From NCBI RefSeq assembly GCF_907163125.1, contig NZ_OU015319.1:310001-374000 (forward strand): a stretch of 64,000 nucleotides of DNA, given 5' to 3'. Shown piece after piece: positions 42,133 to 51,048 of the stretch. The stretch comes from Cloacibacterium caeni. Lineage in GTDB: Bacteria; Bacteroidota; Bacteroidia; Flavobacteriales; Weeksellaceae. The notes under the pieces are model-generated. The model was given only the letters and a program-made list of their open reading frames with translations. It was not told the DNA's origin and ran no database searches. A program made the translations under genes and the position numbers. How positions within the stretch are numbered: position 1 is the stretch's first letter; every line of letters starts with the position of its first letter.

Positions 42133-43575
42133 TTAATTCTTCACAGGAATATTCTTTAAGATTTCTTGTAAATATTTCCAGAATTTTTGTGCTGAAGGAA
42201 TATTCGCTCTTTCGTCTGGAGAATGCGCTCCTCTAATCGTAGGTCCGAAACTTACCATTTCCATTTTTGGATAATTCGCTCCAATAATTCCACATTCTAA
42301 ACCAGCATGACAAGCTACAACGTGAGGTTTTGCTCCGAAGTCTTTTTCATAAATTTCTGTCATAATTTTAATGATTTCTGCACCGGGTTTTGGTTTCCAA
42401 CCTGGATATGAACCCGAAAACTCAACTTGCATTCCTGCCAGTTCAAAAACAGATTTCAGTTGTTCGGCAACAGCCATTTTGGTAGATTCTACCGAAGAAC
42501 GAGTAAGGTTTAAGATTTTTAAGCCACCGTTTTTCAGTTCTACTCTTGCGATATTATTAGATGCTTCTACTAAATCTGCAACGTCTGGAGACATTCTGTA
42601 AACACCATTGTGAGCAGATTTTAAAACTAAAATAATTTTTTTAGAATCTTCCACAGAAAGTCCGTTCTCTGTATTTTCATCGGTAGCGAAATTGATTTCT
42701 AAATCTTTTTCAACCGATGCAAATTCTTCTAAAATATCAGATTTAAGAGTTTCTAATTTCTGTAAATATTCAGAAGCGTTATTTACGGCAACCAAAGCGT
42801 GAGCTTCTCTAGGAATAGCGTTTCTCAATCCGCCTCCGTCAATAGAAATCAATTGAATTTCGTTTGAAATGCCTGTATAAAGTAATCTTCCCAAGATTAC
42901 ATTAGAGTTGCCAAAACCTTTATGAATATCCATTCCAGAGTGGCCACCTTGTAAACCTTTGATTTCAATTTTTACAAAATTTGATGAAGTGGAAGTCAGA
43001 GTATAGTTGGCAGAAGCAGTTACATCGATTCCACCAGCACAACCTATATCTATTTCGTCATCTTCTTCTGTATCTAGATTTAATAAAATTTCGCCTGTTA
43101 ATTGACCAGGTTTTAAACCAAGCGCACCCGTCATTCCCGTTTCTTCATCTATCGTAAAAAGCGCTTCAATCGCAGGATGAGCAATGTCTGTACTTTCTAA
43201 AATACTCATAATGGCTGCAACGCCAAGTCCATTATCTGCACCTAAAGTGGTTCCTTTTGCTTTTACCCAGTCTCCGTCTACATACATTTCGATTCCTTGC
43301 GTATCAAAATCGAAATCTACATTATTATTTTTCTGACAAACCATGTCCAGGTGAGATTGTAAAACCACAGTTTGACGGTTTTCCATTCCTGCGGTTGCTG
43401 GTTTTTTGATGATGACGTTTCCAACTTCGTCTACAGAAGTGGGTAAACCAAGATTTTCGCCAAAATTTTTAATAAAAGCGATTACTCTTTCTTCCTTTTT
43501 AGAAGGACGTGGAACGGCATTAAGCGCCGCGAAGTTTTTCCAAATATTTTGAGGTTCTAAATGGGTAATTGACAT
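42133..43575 (-). CDS. pepD: Aminoacyl-histidine dipeptidase (M20C)
   Basis: A 480-residue cytoplasmic metallopeptidase of the PepD family, cleaving Xaa-His and other dipeptides. Metal/catalytic blocks: LQSHLDMVCQ (His, Asp), TTLGADNGLGVAA (bridging Asp), FTIDEETGMTGALGL (catalytic Glu pair), IEIKGLQGGHSGMDIHKGFGN (His) and the late SFGPTIRGAHSPDERANI (His). The M20 dimerisation domain is between about 190 and 390. Own promoter box TATCTTTG at 43592. Confidence 0.94.
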   Translation of the reverse strand: MSITHLEPQNIWKNFAALNAVPRPSKKEERVIAFIKNFGENLGLPTSVDEVGNVIIKKPATAGMENRQTVVLQSHLDMVCQKNNNVDFDFDTQGIEMYVDGDWVKAKGTTLGADNGLGVAAIMSILESTDIAHPAIEALFTIDEETGMTGALGLKPGQLTGEILLNLDTEEDDEIDIGCAGGIDVTASANYTLTSTSSNFVKIEIKGLQGGHSGMDIHKGFGNSNVILGRLLYTGISNEIQLISIDGGGLRNAIPREAHALVAVNNASEYLQKLETLKSDILEEFASVEKDLEINFATDENTENGLSVEDSKKIILVLKSAHNGVYRMSPDVADLVEASNNIARVELKNGGLKILNLTRSSVESTKMAVAEQLKSVFELAGMQVEFSGSYPGWKPKPGAEIIKIMTEIYEKDFGAKPHVVACHAGLECGIIGANYPKMEMVSFGPTIRGAHSPDERANIPSAQKFWKYLQEILKNIPVKN

Positions 43576-43591
43576 ATAAAATGATTTCTTA

Positions 43592-43599
43592 CAAAGATA
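43592..43599 (-). promoter_or_regulatory. -7 box for pepD
   Basis: TATCTTTG on the minus strand, 16 bases before the ATG. Confidence 0.55.
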
Positions 43600-43622
43600 A
43601 TGAATCGTGAAAATGTAAACAT

Positions 43623-43650
43623 AAAAAAACCTGCAAAATGCAGGCTTTTC
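43623..43650 (-). terminator. Terminator after the 43653-44036 gene
   Basis: Stem AAAGCCTGCA / TGCAGGTTTT on the minus strand with a short loop and a T run. Confidence 0.7.
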
Positions 43651-43652
43651 TT

Positions 43653-44036
43653 TTATTTTTTAGCAAGTAAATCTACTTGTTCGTAAATTTTTTTCTTGTA
43701 TTGTTCTAATTCTTCGCCGTATTTTTCTAAAAATAATCGAGCGCTCATTCCATAAACCGCTTTATTAATGGTGGTAAAGTCTTTTTCGTTTTGCTTCATT
43801 AGCGTTTCATAATCTTCTGAAGAAAGTTCTGCTTTCTTTGATTTAATGTATTTTCTGATGTCAAAATAATATTTGCTAATTTCTAAATCTGCTTCATTGT
43901 TTTTAAACGAAGCGTCATTCATGGTAAAATAGCTTTGATAATTATCGCTATCTCTTTTTACATTGTTAGAAGAATTTTGTTGCGCAAAAGAAAGTGCAGA
44001 AAAAAGTATTGCGGAAATTAATATTAGCTTTTTCAT
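43653..44036 (-). CDS. Exported small helical protein, unknown function
   Basis: A 127-residue protein with signal peptide MKKLILISAILFSALSFAQ. The mature part is polar and highly charged, predicted mostly helical (DIRKYIKSKKAELSSEDYET, LFLEKYGEELEQYKKKIYEQ). No family recognised. A TATCTTTG box (44054-44061) lies 17 bases upstream, and a terminator follows the stop. Confidence 0.6.
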   Translation of the reverse strand: MKKLILISAILFSALSFAQQNSSNNVKRDSDNYQSYFTMNDASFKNNEADLEISKYYFDIRKYIKSKKAELSSEDYETLMKQNEKDFTTINKAVYGMSARLFLEKYGEELEQYKKKIYEQVDLLAKK

Positions 44037-44083
44037 AATTTTTTGGATTTTATCAAAGATAATAAATATTTTTTGATTTGATG

Positions 44084-44680
44084 TTAACCTTTTGCTCTTT
44101 CTAATAAAACCATCATCATTAGGCTTAAAACTACCAGAGTTTCATCTTCATCTGCAATTTCATTGATTTGGTCTAACTGAAATTTTCTACCAAAAAATGA
44201 AGGCATTTTCTTCAAACGGTAAATTTCCTTCCCGTTATTATCATAAATGATATAAGTAGGATTGAAAAAATAACCTGTAAAAATTCCCAAAATTGGAATT
44301 TCGGTAAAGAATCCGTCTATAATTTTTACCCAAGCATTTTCTTCTTGAACTTTATATTTTTGGTTGTCAAAAGCATCCATTACAAAATAAGTAGCCTTCC
44401 AAATAGAGCGCATTCCTTTTCTGGCGATTTTTCCTAAATTCTTTCCAGTGTGGTCTGCTATGGCATAACTTGCGTTAAAATCTATCCATTGATTGGCTCT
44501 TATTCTGAAGTTTTCCTGCGTTCTGCTTTCGTTATTGTAAACAACTACATCTTCTTTGAGTTTGAATAATTTTTGACGAACATAAGCCAAAGAATTGCCG
44601 TTTTTGTCAGAAATATTGAAATCACTTGAAAGGGTAGAAATTTTAAATTTTAAAAATAGCGGATACTGAAGATTTTGCAT
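44084..44680 (-). CDS. LURP-one/tubby-like (scramblase-related) protein
   Basis: A 198-residue soluble protein without a signal peptide. The pattern of short beta repeats with 'F.I.D..GN.LAYV.QK.FKLKEDVVVY', then a WKATYFVMDAF strand and a late hydrophobic helix (GIFTGYFFNPTYIIYDNNGK) resembles the LURP-one-related / tubby C-terminal fold. That fold is associated with membrane-lipid binding in other organisms. Its role here is unknown. Divergent from recR. Confidence 0.5.
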   Translation of the reverse strand: MQNLQYPLFLKFKISTLSSDFNISDKNGNSLAYVRQKLFKLKEDVVVYNNESRTQENFRIRANQWIDFNASYAIADHTGKNLGKIARKGMRSIWKATYFVMDAFDNQKYKVQEENAWVKIIDGFFTEIPILGIFTGYFFNPTYIIYDNNGKEIYRLKKMPSFFGRKFQLDQINEIADEDETLVVLSLMMMVLLERAKG

Positions 44681-44744
44681 AGAAATTTATTTTTGATAAA
44701 GATAATTTTAAATTTCCAAATTTTCAGATTTTCAAATTAAAAAG

Positions 44745-44752
44745 TACATTTG
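44745..44752 (+). promoter_or_regulatory. -7 box for recR
   Basis: TACATTTG ending 4 bases before the recR ATG, so the transcript would be almost leaderless. Confidence 0.5.
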
Positions 44753-44756
44753 TATA

Positions 44757-45368
44757 ATGAATTTTCCCAGTAAAGTTTTAGAAAAAGCCGTAGAAGAAAT
44801 TTCTAGTTTGCCTGGAATTGGTAAAAAATCTGCATTGAGACTTGCTTTGCATTTGCTTCGCGTTCCAGAATCTCAAGGAATGGCACTAGGTAAAGCCATC
44901 CAAAAATTGGTAACGGACATTAAATATTGTCAGGAATGTCATAATTTTTCAGATGAAGATATTTGCGAAATTTGCAGTAATCATAAGAGAAATGATGAGG
45001 TGCTATGCATTGTAGAAGATGTAAGAGATGTCATGGCGATAGAAAATACTGCAAAATTTAATGGTAAATATTTGGTTTTGGGAGGTAAGATTTCTCCCAT
45101 GGAAGGAATTGGGCCACATCAATTAAATATTTCTTCTATTGAAAGAAAACTGAATGAAGGAAAAGTAAAAGAATTGATTTTTGCCCTTTCTGCAACCATG
45201 GAAGGAGATACTACAGCGTATTATTTATACAAAAAATTCAAAGAGTTTCCGGTGACTTTTTCTACCATTGCTCGTGGAATTTCTGTGGGTGATGAACTGG
45301 AATATGCAGACGAAATCTCTTTGGGAAGAAGTATTGTGAACCGCTTGCCTTACAACGAAAAAATGTAA
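44757..45368 (+). CDS. recR: Recombination mediator RecR
   Basis: A 203-residue protein of full RecR length. The N-terminal helix-hairpin-helix LPGIGKKSALRLALHLL (about 18-34), the four-Cys zinc finger CQECHNF...CEICSNH (about 59-77) and the Toprim domain (CIVEDVRDVMAIENT, GGKISPMEGIGPHQLNI) are all visible. It acts with RecO (and RecF) to load RecA on gapped DNA. Followed 21 bases later by glycosyltransferase genes, possibly in one transcript. Confidence 0.97.
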   Translation: MNFPSKVLEKAVEEISSLPGIGKKSALRLALHLLRVPESQGMALGKAIQKLVTDIKYCQECHNFSDEDICEICSNHKRNDEVLCIVEDVRDVMAIENTAKFNGKYLVLGGKISPMEGIGPHQLNISSIERKLNEGKVKELIFALSATMEGDTTAYYLYKKFKEFPVTFSTIARGISVGDELEYADEISLGRSIVNRLPYNEKM

Positions 45369-45389
45369 TTTTTATAAAAATTTCACTGC

Positions 45390-46175
45390 ATGATTTCTGT
45401 AATTATTCCTCTTTACAACGCCGAAAATACCATTCTAGCTGCACTAGATTCGGTGAAAAATCAGGAAGGGGATTTTGATTTTGAAATTTTGGTAATCAAT
45501 GACGGTTCTACCGATAAAAGCGCTGAAAAAGTTCAACAATTCATTGACGAAAATCCTCAGTTAAAGATTCAATTAATTCATCAGGAAAACAAAGGTGTTT
45601 CTTCGGCTAGAAATGCAGGTTTAAGATTAGCAAAAGGAGAATGGATTGCTTTTTTAGATTCGGATGACGTTTGGTTGTCTCATAAAACCAAAGTGATGAT
45701 GAAGGTTTTAACAGAAAATTCAGAAATAGATTTTTTGGTGGCTTTAGCCAATGATGAACAATCTGGATTCCCCTATATTTTCAATGAAAAAAAACTGGCG
45801 GAAATCTCTATGTGGAAAACAATAATTAGAAATGTAGGACCAACTCCCACCGCAATTTTCCGAAGAAAAGTATTAGGAAATACAGGCTATTTTGATGAAA
45901 ATCAAAAATTTGCAGAAGACGCGAATTATTGGCTTAGAATTTCTGAAAATAATAAAATGTTTGTTTTAGGAGAAAGTTTAGTGATTACAGGTTCAGGAAA
46001 GAAATCTTTCGGAGAATCAGGACTTTCGGGAAATCTTCCAGCAATGGAAAAAGGTTTTCAGAAAAATCTTAAAGAAATGCTTCAGCGAAAAAGAATTTCG
46101 GCAATAGAATATTTCTTTTTCTATTTGTTTTTGAAGTTAAAATATATCATTAGAATTATAAGAGCGAGAATATAA
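45390..46175 (+). CDS. Family 2 glycosyltransferase
   Basis: A 261-residue GT2 enzyme of GT-A fold: nucleotide-binding ISVIIPLYNAENTILAALDS (1-20), VINDGSTDKSAEKVQQF (about 34-50), acceptor HQENKGVSSARNAGL and the metal-binding LDSDDVW (about 86-92). The C-terminus has a hydrophobic stretch (IEYFFFYLFLKLKYIIRII) that may attach it to the inner membrane. Its stop overlaps the next glycosyltransferase start by one base (46175), so both probably act on one surface glycan. Confidence 0.9.
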   Translation: MISVIIPLYNAENTILAALDSVKNQEGDFDFEILVINDGSTDKSAEKVQQFIDENPQLKIQLIHQENKGVSSARNAGLRLAKGEWIAFLDSDDVWLSHKTKVMMKVLTENSEIDFLVALANDEQSGFPYIFNEKKLAEISMWKTIIRNVGPTPTAIFRRKVLGNTGYFDENQKFAEDANYWLRISENNKMFVLGESLVITGSGKKSFGESGLSGNLPAMEKGFQKNLKEMLQRKRISAIEYFFFYLFLKLKYIIRIIRARI

Positions 46176-47014
46176 TGAAGCTTTCCATCATCATATTAAA
46201 TTACAACGTAACGCAGTGGTTAAGAAATTGTCTTTTATCCATTGAAAAATATGTACATGATATTGATTATGAGGTAATTGTGATTGATAATCAATCACCT
46301 GATTCTTCATGGAAAGAATTGATAGCGGAGTTTCCTCAAGTGAATTTTATAGAAAATTCTTCCAATGAAGGTTTTGCCAAAGCCAATAACAAAGCCGTAA
46401 AAACTGCAAAAGGCGAGTATATTTTATTGCTGAATCCAGATACAGAATTGGAAGGGAATTACATGCGTGAAATTTTGGATTTTGCAGAAGCTCAAGAAAA
46501 TTTGGGTTGTCTTGGCGTGAGATTTCACGATTTGCAAGGTAATTTTTTACCAGAATGCAAGCGTTCTGTTCCTGATGTGTTTAATTCCTTTGAAAAATTA
46601 TTTTCACCATTTCAGTCGAATCAGTCTTCTAAGAAAAACTATTACCGAAACGACATTGCAGAAACAGAAATTGCACCAGTCGAAGTGATTACAGGTGCTT
46701 TTTTATTGATGAAAAGAGAATTGTATCTGGAAATTGGCGGTTTAGATGAATCGTATTTTATGTACGGAGAAGATATAGATTTGTGTTACACCTTGTTGAA
46801 AAAAGGTTATCAGAACTGGTATTACGGCAAACATTCTATTTTGCACATCAAAGGCGAAAGTACGGTAAAAGATGAAAAATACCTTTCTAATTTTTACGGA
46901 GCCATGCAGATTTTCATTGAAAAATATTACAAGAAACAATCACCGTTGCAATATCAGTTTTTAAAGTTTGGACTAAAAGTTCGACACTTTATTGCAAAGC
47001 TTCAACTCAAATAA
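46175..47014 (+). CDS. Family 2 glycosyltransferase (rhamnosyltransferase-like)
   Basis: A 279-residue GT2 enzyme. LSIIILNYNVTQWLRNCLLS (2-21), VIDNQSPDSSWKELI, ENSSNEGFAKANNKAVK, the metal motif LNPDTELEG (about 87-95) and GAFLLMKRELYLEIGGLDE (acceptor region). The pattern matches dTDP-rhamnosyl- or similar lipopolysaccharide glycosyltransferases; donor and acceptor are unknown. Cotranslated with the preceding gene through a one-base overlap. Confidence 0.9.
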   Translation: MKLSIIILNYNVTQWLRNCLLSIEKYVHDIDYEVIVIDNQSPDSSWKELIAEFPQVNFIENSSNEGFAKANNKAVKTAKGEYILLLNPDTELEGNYMREILDFAEAQENLGCLGVRFHDLQGNFLPECKRSVPDVFNSFEKLFSPFQSNQSSKKNYYRNDIAETEIAPVEVITGAFLLMKRELYLEIGGLDESYFMYGEDIDLCYTLLKKGYQNWYYGKHSILHIKGESTVKDEKYLSNFYGAMQIFIEKYYKKQSPLQYQFLKFGLKVRHFIAKLQLK

Positions 47015-47047
47015 AAAAGCGATTCAGAATTTCTGAATCGCTTTTTT
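47013..47047. terminator. Bidirectional terminator between the glycosyltransferase and secG genes
   Basis: Stem AAAAGCGATTCAGAA / TTCTGAATCGCTTTT with flanking A and T runs. Confidence 0.85.
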
Positions 47048-47066
47048 AAATATCGTAAATAATAAA

Positions 47067-47405
47067 TTATTTCGTAGCAGTTGGTTTTTGAACCGGAGCT
47101 TGTGGAGCTGATTGAGCAGGAGCTTTAGCTTCTTTTTTCTCTGGAGCATTTACGTCTTTAATTTGTACGCTTGGTTTTGCAGTAAGCACTACGCTTAAGA
47201 AAATCAATGAAACAATGATAATTGCTAATACCCAAGTTGCTTTTTCCATAAAATCATTCGTTCTCTGTACGCCGAATTGTGCAGAAGAACCGCCAAACGT
47301 AGCAGATAAACCTCCACCTTTTGGGTTTTGTGCCATTACAATAATAACTAATAAAACACAAGCTATGATGATTAACACCATGAAAAGACTAAATATAGTA
47401 CTCAT
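47067..47405 (-). CDS. secG: Preprotein translocase subunit SecG
   Basis: A 112-residue protein with two membrane helices (about 3-22 and 56-76) around the conserved SecG loop VIVMAQNPKGGGLSATFGGS (about 21-40). The rest is an A/P/K-rich C-terminal tail, longer than in proteobacterial SecG but usual in Flavobacteriia. It assists SecYEG-mediated export. Own promoter box TACATTTG at 47429. Confidence 0.95.
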   Translation of the reverse strand: MSTIFSLFMVLIIIACVLLVIIVMAQNPKGGGLSATFGGSSAQFGVQRTNDFMEKATWVLAIIIVSLIFLSVVLTAKPSVQIKDVNAPEKKEAKAPAQSAPQAPVQKPTATK

Positions 47406-47428
47406 CTTATATTAAAATTTTTGAGTTG

Positions 47429-47436
47429 CAAATGTA
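47429..47436 (-). promoter_or_regulatory. -7 box for secG
   Basis: TACATTTG on the minus strand, 23 bases before the ATG. Confidence 0.55.
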
Positions 47437-47472
47437 GTGATTATTTTTATAAAATTTGTAAAATATTATAAA

Positions 47473-47955
47473 TTAATTTGTTGGTAAAGGTGCGCCCACT
47501 GGAATATCACATCTGTGACCGGGCTGTCCGTGTGCAGGATTCATTCCAGCTGCTATTGTTGTAGAAGAGGTGTTGTTTTGTGGTGTAGCAATAGGAGCAG
47601 TGGTAGTGGTTTGAATATCAGTAGTTTTTACCGTTGTAGGTTCTGCTTTTTTAGAATTTAATGGAGCGCCAACTGGGATGTCACATCTGTGATTCGGTTG
47701 TCCATGAGGTGGATTCATTCCCGGTGCAGTTGGTTGAGTCTGATTGACTGAAACTGTATTACTTTGTGGAGCAACAGGAGCAGAGTTGTTCATTATGATA
47801 GGCGCAGAATTCTGTGCATTTGTCACATTTGATGAATCAGAAGCGCTTTTTTGCTCATAAGAAGCCAATTCAGGAGAAAGGGTTTCAGGAGTTTCATTTT
47901 TTTTCTGACAAGAAACTAAAGCGAACGCTATTAGAACTAAAGCTATTTTTGTCAT
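47473..47955 (-). CDS. Lipoprotein with twin GMNPxHGQPxHRCDIPVGAPL motifs
   Basis: A 160-residue protein. Lipoprotein signal MTKIALVLIAFALVSCQ (Cys16), a disordered S/T/N/P-rich body, and two near-identical 21-residue blocks at 79-99 and 137-157. Both contain an invariant HGQP-x-HRCDIPVGAPL with one Cys and two His. The second block is at the very C-terminus. I know similar motifs from other Bacteroidota lipoproteins but not their function; metal binding through the His/Cys set is a plausible inference. Confidence 0.7.
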   Translation of the reverse strand: MTKIALVLIAFALVSCQKKNETPETLSPELASYEQKSASDSSNVTNAQNSAPIIMNNSAPVAPQSNTVSVNQTQPTAPGMNPPHGQPNHRCDIPVGAPLNSKKAEPTTVKTTDIQTTTTAPIATPQNNTSSTTIAAGMNPAHGQPGHRCDIPVGAPLPTN

Positions 47956-48072
47956 ATTTTTATTTAAATCAAAACGTTAATATTAATTGGATAATTTTGT
48001 TGGTAAATCTAAGTAAAATTTAGATTTAAATTTTCATAAATTAGCAATACCATATTTTTAAAAACGACCACC

Positions 48073-49095
48073 ATGTTAGAAAACTCACAAATTACCTTTA
48101 TTTCTGAAATTAAAACCAAGGTAAGAAACGCGCAATACGAAGCCATGAAAGCTGTAAACGTGGCTTTAATTAATTTGTATTGGGAAATTGGTAAATCTAT
48201 TGCAGAAAAACAATCCGAAAGTTGGGGCAAATCTATCGTTCCTACACTTTCTAAAGAATTACAAAATGAATTTCCAGGAGTTGGCGGTTTTTCGGTAGGG
48301 AATCTTTGGTTGATGGCACAGTTTTATTCTGAATATCAATCAGTTGAAAATCTCGCACCATTGGTACGAGAAATTAGTTGGAGTAAGCATATTTCAATTT
48401 TAAAAAAATGCAAAAACCCAAAAGAAAGAGAATTCTACATTTTGTCAACCAAAAAATTTGGGTGGACTAAAAACGTGCTAATTCATCAAATTGAAAATAA
48501 AACGTTTGAAAAATACTTGCTCAACCAAACCAATTTTGAGGAAACTTTACCCGAAAAAATTAAAAACCAAGCCATTTTAGCGGTAAAAGACGAATATATT
48601 TTTGATTTTCTCGGTATAGAAGAAGAACATTCTGAAAGAGATTTAGAGCAAAAATTGATACAAAATATCAGAGCATTTTTGTTGGAATTAGGAAGCGATT
48701 TTTCCTTTTTGGGAAACCAATACAAAGTAGAACTTTCTGATAAAGAATATTTTATAGATTTGTTGCTGTTTCACAGGAAATTGCAAAGTTTGGTAGCAAT
48801 AGAACTGAAAATAGGAGAATTTCTACCAGAATACAAAGGCAAAATGGAATTCTACCTCAATATTCTGAACGACAAAGTAAAACTACCCCACGAAAACGAA
48901 GCGATAGGAATTATCATCTGTAAAAGCAAAGACAGAACCATTGTAGAATATTCTCTGAAATCTAGCAATTTACCGATTGGGATTTCTACCTATTCTACTT
49001 CGGAGAAATTGCCAAAAAACTACCAAAATCTTTTGCCAAGCAATGAAGAACTATCAGAAAAATTTGAAAATTATTTTAAAAATTTAAAAGATTAA
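48073..49095 (+). CDS. DUF1016 / YhcG-family PDDEXK nuclease
   Basis: A 340-residue protein with two parts. An N-terminal DUF1016_N helical domain (about 5-150: LINLYWEIGKSIAEKQSESW, LSKELQNEFPGVGGFSVGNL) precedes a C-terminal PDDEXK domain. The active-site elements are Asp in YFIDLLLFHRKLQSL (about 229) and the E-x-K in VAIELKIGEF (about 244-246). The family is found with restriction-modification and other defence genes, but none is adjacent here. It may act on invading DNA. A weak TAAATTAG box precedes it. Confidence 0.88.
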   Translation: MLENSQITFISEIKTKVRNAQYEAMKAVNVALINLYWEIGKSIAEKQSESWGKSIVPTLSKELQNEFPGVGGFSVGNLWLMAQFYSEYQSVENLAPLVREISWSKHISILKKCKNPKEREFYILSTKKFGWTKNVLIHQIENKTFEKYLLNQTNFEETLPEKIKNQAILAVKDEYIFDFLGIEEEHSERDLEQKLIQNIRAFLLELGSDFSFLGNQYKVELSDKEYFIDLLLFHRKLQSLVAIELKIGEFLPEYKGKMEFYLNILNDKVKLPHENEAIGIIICKSKDRTIVEYSLKSSNLPIGISTYSTSEKLPKNYQNLLPSNEELSEKFENYFKNLKD

Positions 49096-49143
49096 TGCGT
49101 AACAATGGCAATCTTTTTGCTATAAAAACCAAAAACACACCTT

Positions 49144-50319
49144 ATGAAAACCCCATTTTCTTTTCTCTTACTTTTTCTGTTTTTGCTTGGGTTTGGGCAA
49201 AGTCCTGCAATTAAAATATACGTTGCAGATGCAGAAAATGACAAAAACATTGGCAATGCTAAAGTATGTTTAGAAGGCTTTGAAATACCTGCTATAAAAG
49301 CGCAGTATAACAAGAAAGAAAAGTACTATTATTTTACAGAAATCCCTAAAAATTATAATACCGTGATGGTTTACCATAAAAAGTATAATGAAAAAGGATT
49401 TCAAGATATTAATGGTTTGCCAAAAGAACTAAAGTTTAAACTGCACGAACCATTACAGAATTATTATGATTTTGATTATGAAACTTCTGATGAACAACCC
49501 AATAAAAAATTCTATAATTATTATGTAGAAGACCCTTATAAAATAGTGATAAGACCCAAAAAAGAAATGTCTTATAATGATTTTAGAAACTACATTTATA
49601 GCTATATAAATGAAAATAATATAGAAATTGAGCCAGTAAATCCTGTTTGGGAAAGATATAAATTAGAAAATAATATTAAAGAAAATTTAGAGCCTTATCC
49701 TTCTCTTCATTCTGATTATTTAAACTTTTATGACAAAAATGATGAAAATAAAGTTTGTTATTTTCCATTAGTATCAGGTAGAGCATCTTATAGAGAAAAT
49801 TCAAATATAAAACTCCAAGAAGAAAGCGTAAATCAAATAGTTTTCTTTTTTGCTAAGAAGAACGGTGACAAATTCTCTAGATTTAATGACAAAATAATTA
49901 TGAGCTTGAGAATAAATGATAAAATTGTTGTTAGTAATACAATTATTCCTTTAGAAGATATTAAGCATAGAGCAGTTGAAAATTACAAATATTTATTAAT
50001 AGCAAACAAAGAATTTAATAAAAAATATAATCCAAACTTTAAGTCTGCATTTCCCTTTTATTTTGGATTTTTAGACAATAAAGAATATATTAAAAATAGA
50101 ATGACGCCAGATTTTGAAATGTCTTATCCTGTTGTAATCTTCGATACTGTAACGTTTAATAATGAATCTGATAATATTTATGCAAAATTATATTATAATC
50201 ATTCTTCAAGAATTGAGGATTGGAAGATTAAATTATTGTATGAAAACAATTCCATTTCTGGAGGAGTAGGTTTAGGTTTATTAGATGTTTACGAATATTA
50301 TTATAAAAATTTAAAATAA
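49144..50319 (+). CDS. Exported protein, signal type A (unknown function)
   Basis: A 391-residue protein with signal peptide MKTPFSFLLLFLFLLGFGQ. The mature N-terminus (IKIYVADAENDKNIGNAKVC, about 23-42) looks like a carboxypeptidase-regulatory-like beta domain. The remainder is Tyr/Asn/Lys-rich with no recognised family. Its signal-peptide-coding DNA is almost identical to that of the gene at 51049 although the mature parts are unrelated. First gene of a five-gene same-strand run; its stop overlaps the open frame of the next gene. Confidence 0.6.
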   Translation: MKTPFSFLLLFLFLLGFGQSPAIKIYVADAENDKNIGNAKVCLEGFEIPAIKAQYNKKEKYYYFTEIPKNYNTVMVYHKKYNEKGFQDINGLPKELKFKLHEPLQNYYDFDYETSDEQPNKKFYNYYVEDPYKIVIRPKKEMSYNDFRNYIYSYINENNIEIEPVNPVWERYKLENNIKENLEPYPSLHSDYLNFYDKNDENKVCYFPLVSGRASYRENSNIKLQEESVNQIVFFFAKKNGDKFSRFNDKIIMSLRINDKIVVSNTIIPLEDIKHRAVENYKYLLIANKEFNKKYNPNFKSAFPFYFGFLDNKEYIKNRMTPDFEMSYPVVIFDTVTFNNESDNIYAKLYYNHSSRIEDWKIKLLYENNSISGGVGLGLLDVYEYYYKNLK

Positions 50320-50339
50320 TGAGAAACATACACAACCCC

Positions 50340-51038
50340 ATGAAACACTACTTTTCTTTCTTTTTGGTTTTTGCTTTTTTCTTTGCAAGTGCGCAGAAGA
50401 AAGACACTGTTTTTAGACAACCAGATTGTACAAAATTTCATCAAGCAGAAAAAGAAAAATTTGATGTTTTAGAAAAAGATTTTAAAAAGGTAAATTTTTC
50501 TAAACTAAACAAGTTAATTATTAACCATATTGATGAAAGTAGATTAAAGAAACAAAACCTAAAAATTTCTTTAATAAAAAGGAAAATGGCTATTTGTGGA
50601 TGGGATATATTTAGAGATTGTATTTCCAAATATAATTTAACCAATAATTTTTATAATGACATACATTTTTGGAGTTCTGAAACCGTTCTTTTACTGCAAA
50701 AAAAGTTAAAAAAGAATATAGTTCCAATTGTATCTGTATATTCAAAGTCGTATTATCATACAAATTATTATAGACATGAATTTTTTACTGTAAACCCTAA
50801 AATAATAAATCAATTAAAAGTAAATAAATTTACTTTTGAAAATAAAGATTACATCTATTTTCCCTACAATGAAGAAAAATTAGAAATTAGTGATTCAGAT
50901 ATGATATTTATGTATTTTAAAAACCATTTAAATAAAATAATAGAAGTAGAAATTTACTATAATCAGGAACAAATACCACAAATTCTTAAATTTCAATACA
51001 CTAATCATAAATGGAAACTTTTTGAAACTAAAAATTAA
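50340..51038 (+). CDS. Exported protein, signal type B, paralogue of the 51049 product
   Basis: A 232-residue protein from the ATG at 50340 (signal MKHYFSFFLVFAFFFASAQ); the 7 codons upstream add no signal feature. The mature part shares segments with the product at 51049: LEKDFKKVNFSKL (44-56), QKKLKKN, YFPYNEEKLE. The signal peptide DNA instead matches that of the gene at 51884. Function unknown. The ORF just upstream ends within it. Confidence 0.6.
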   Translation: MKHYFSFFLVFAFFFASAQKKDTVFRQPDCTKFHQAEKEKFDVLEKDFKKVNFSKLNKLIINHIDESRLKKQNLKISLIKRKMAICGWDIFRDCISKYNLTNNFYNDIHFWSSETVLLLQKKLKKNIVPIVSVYSKSYYHTNYYRHEFFTVNPKIINQLKVNKFTFENKDYIYFPYNEEKLEISDSDMIFMYFKNHLNKIIEVEIYYNQEQIPQILKFQYTNHKWKLFETKN

Positions 51039-51048
51039 AAATAAATTT

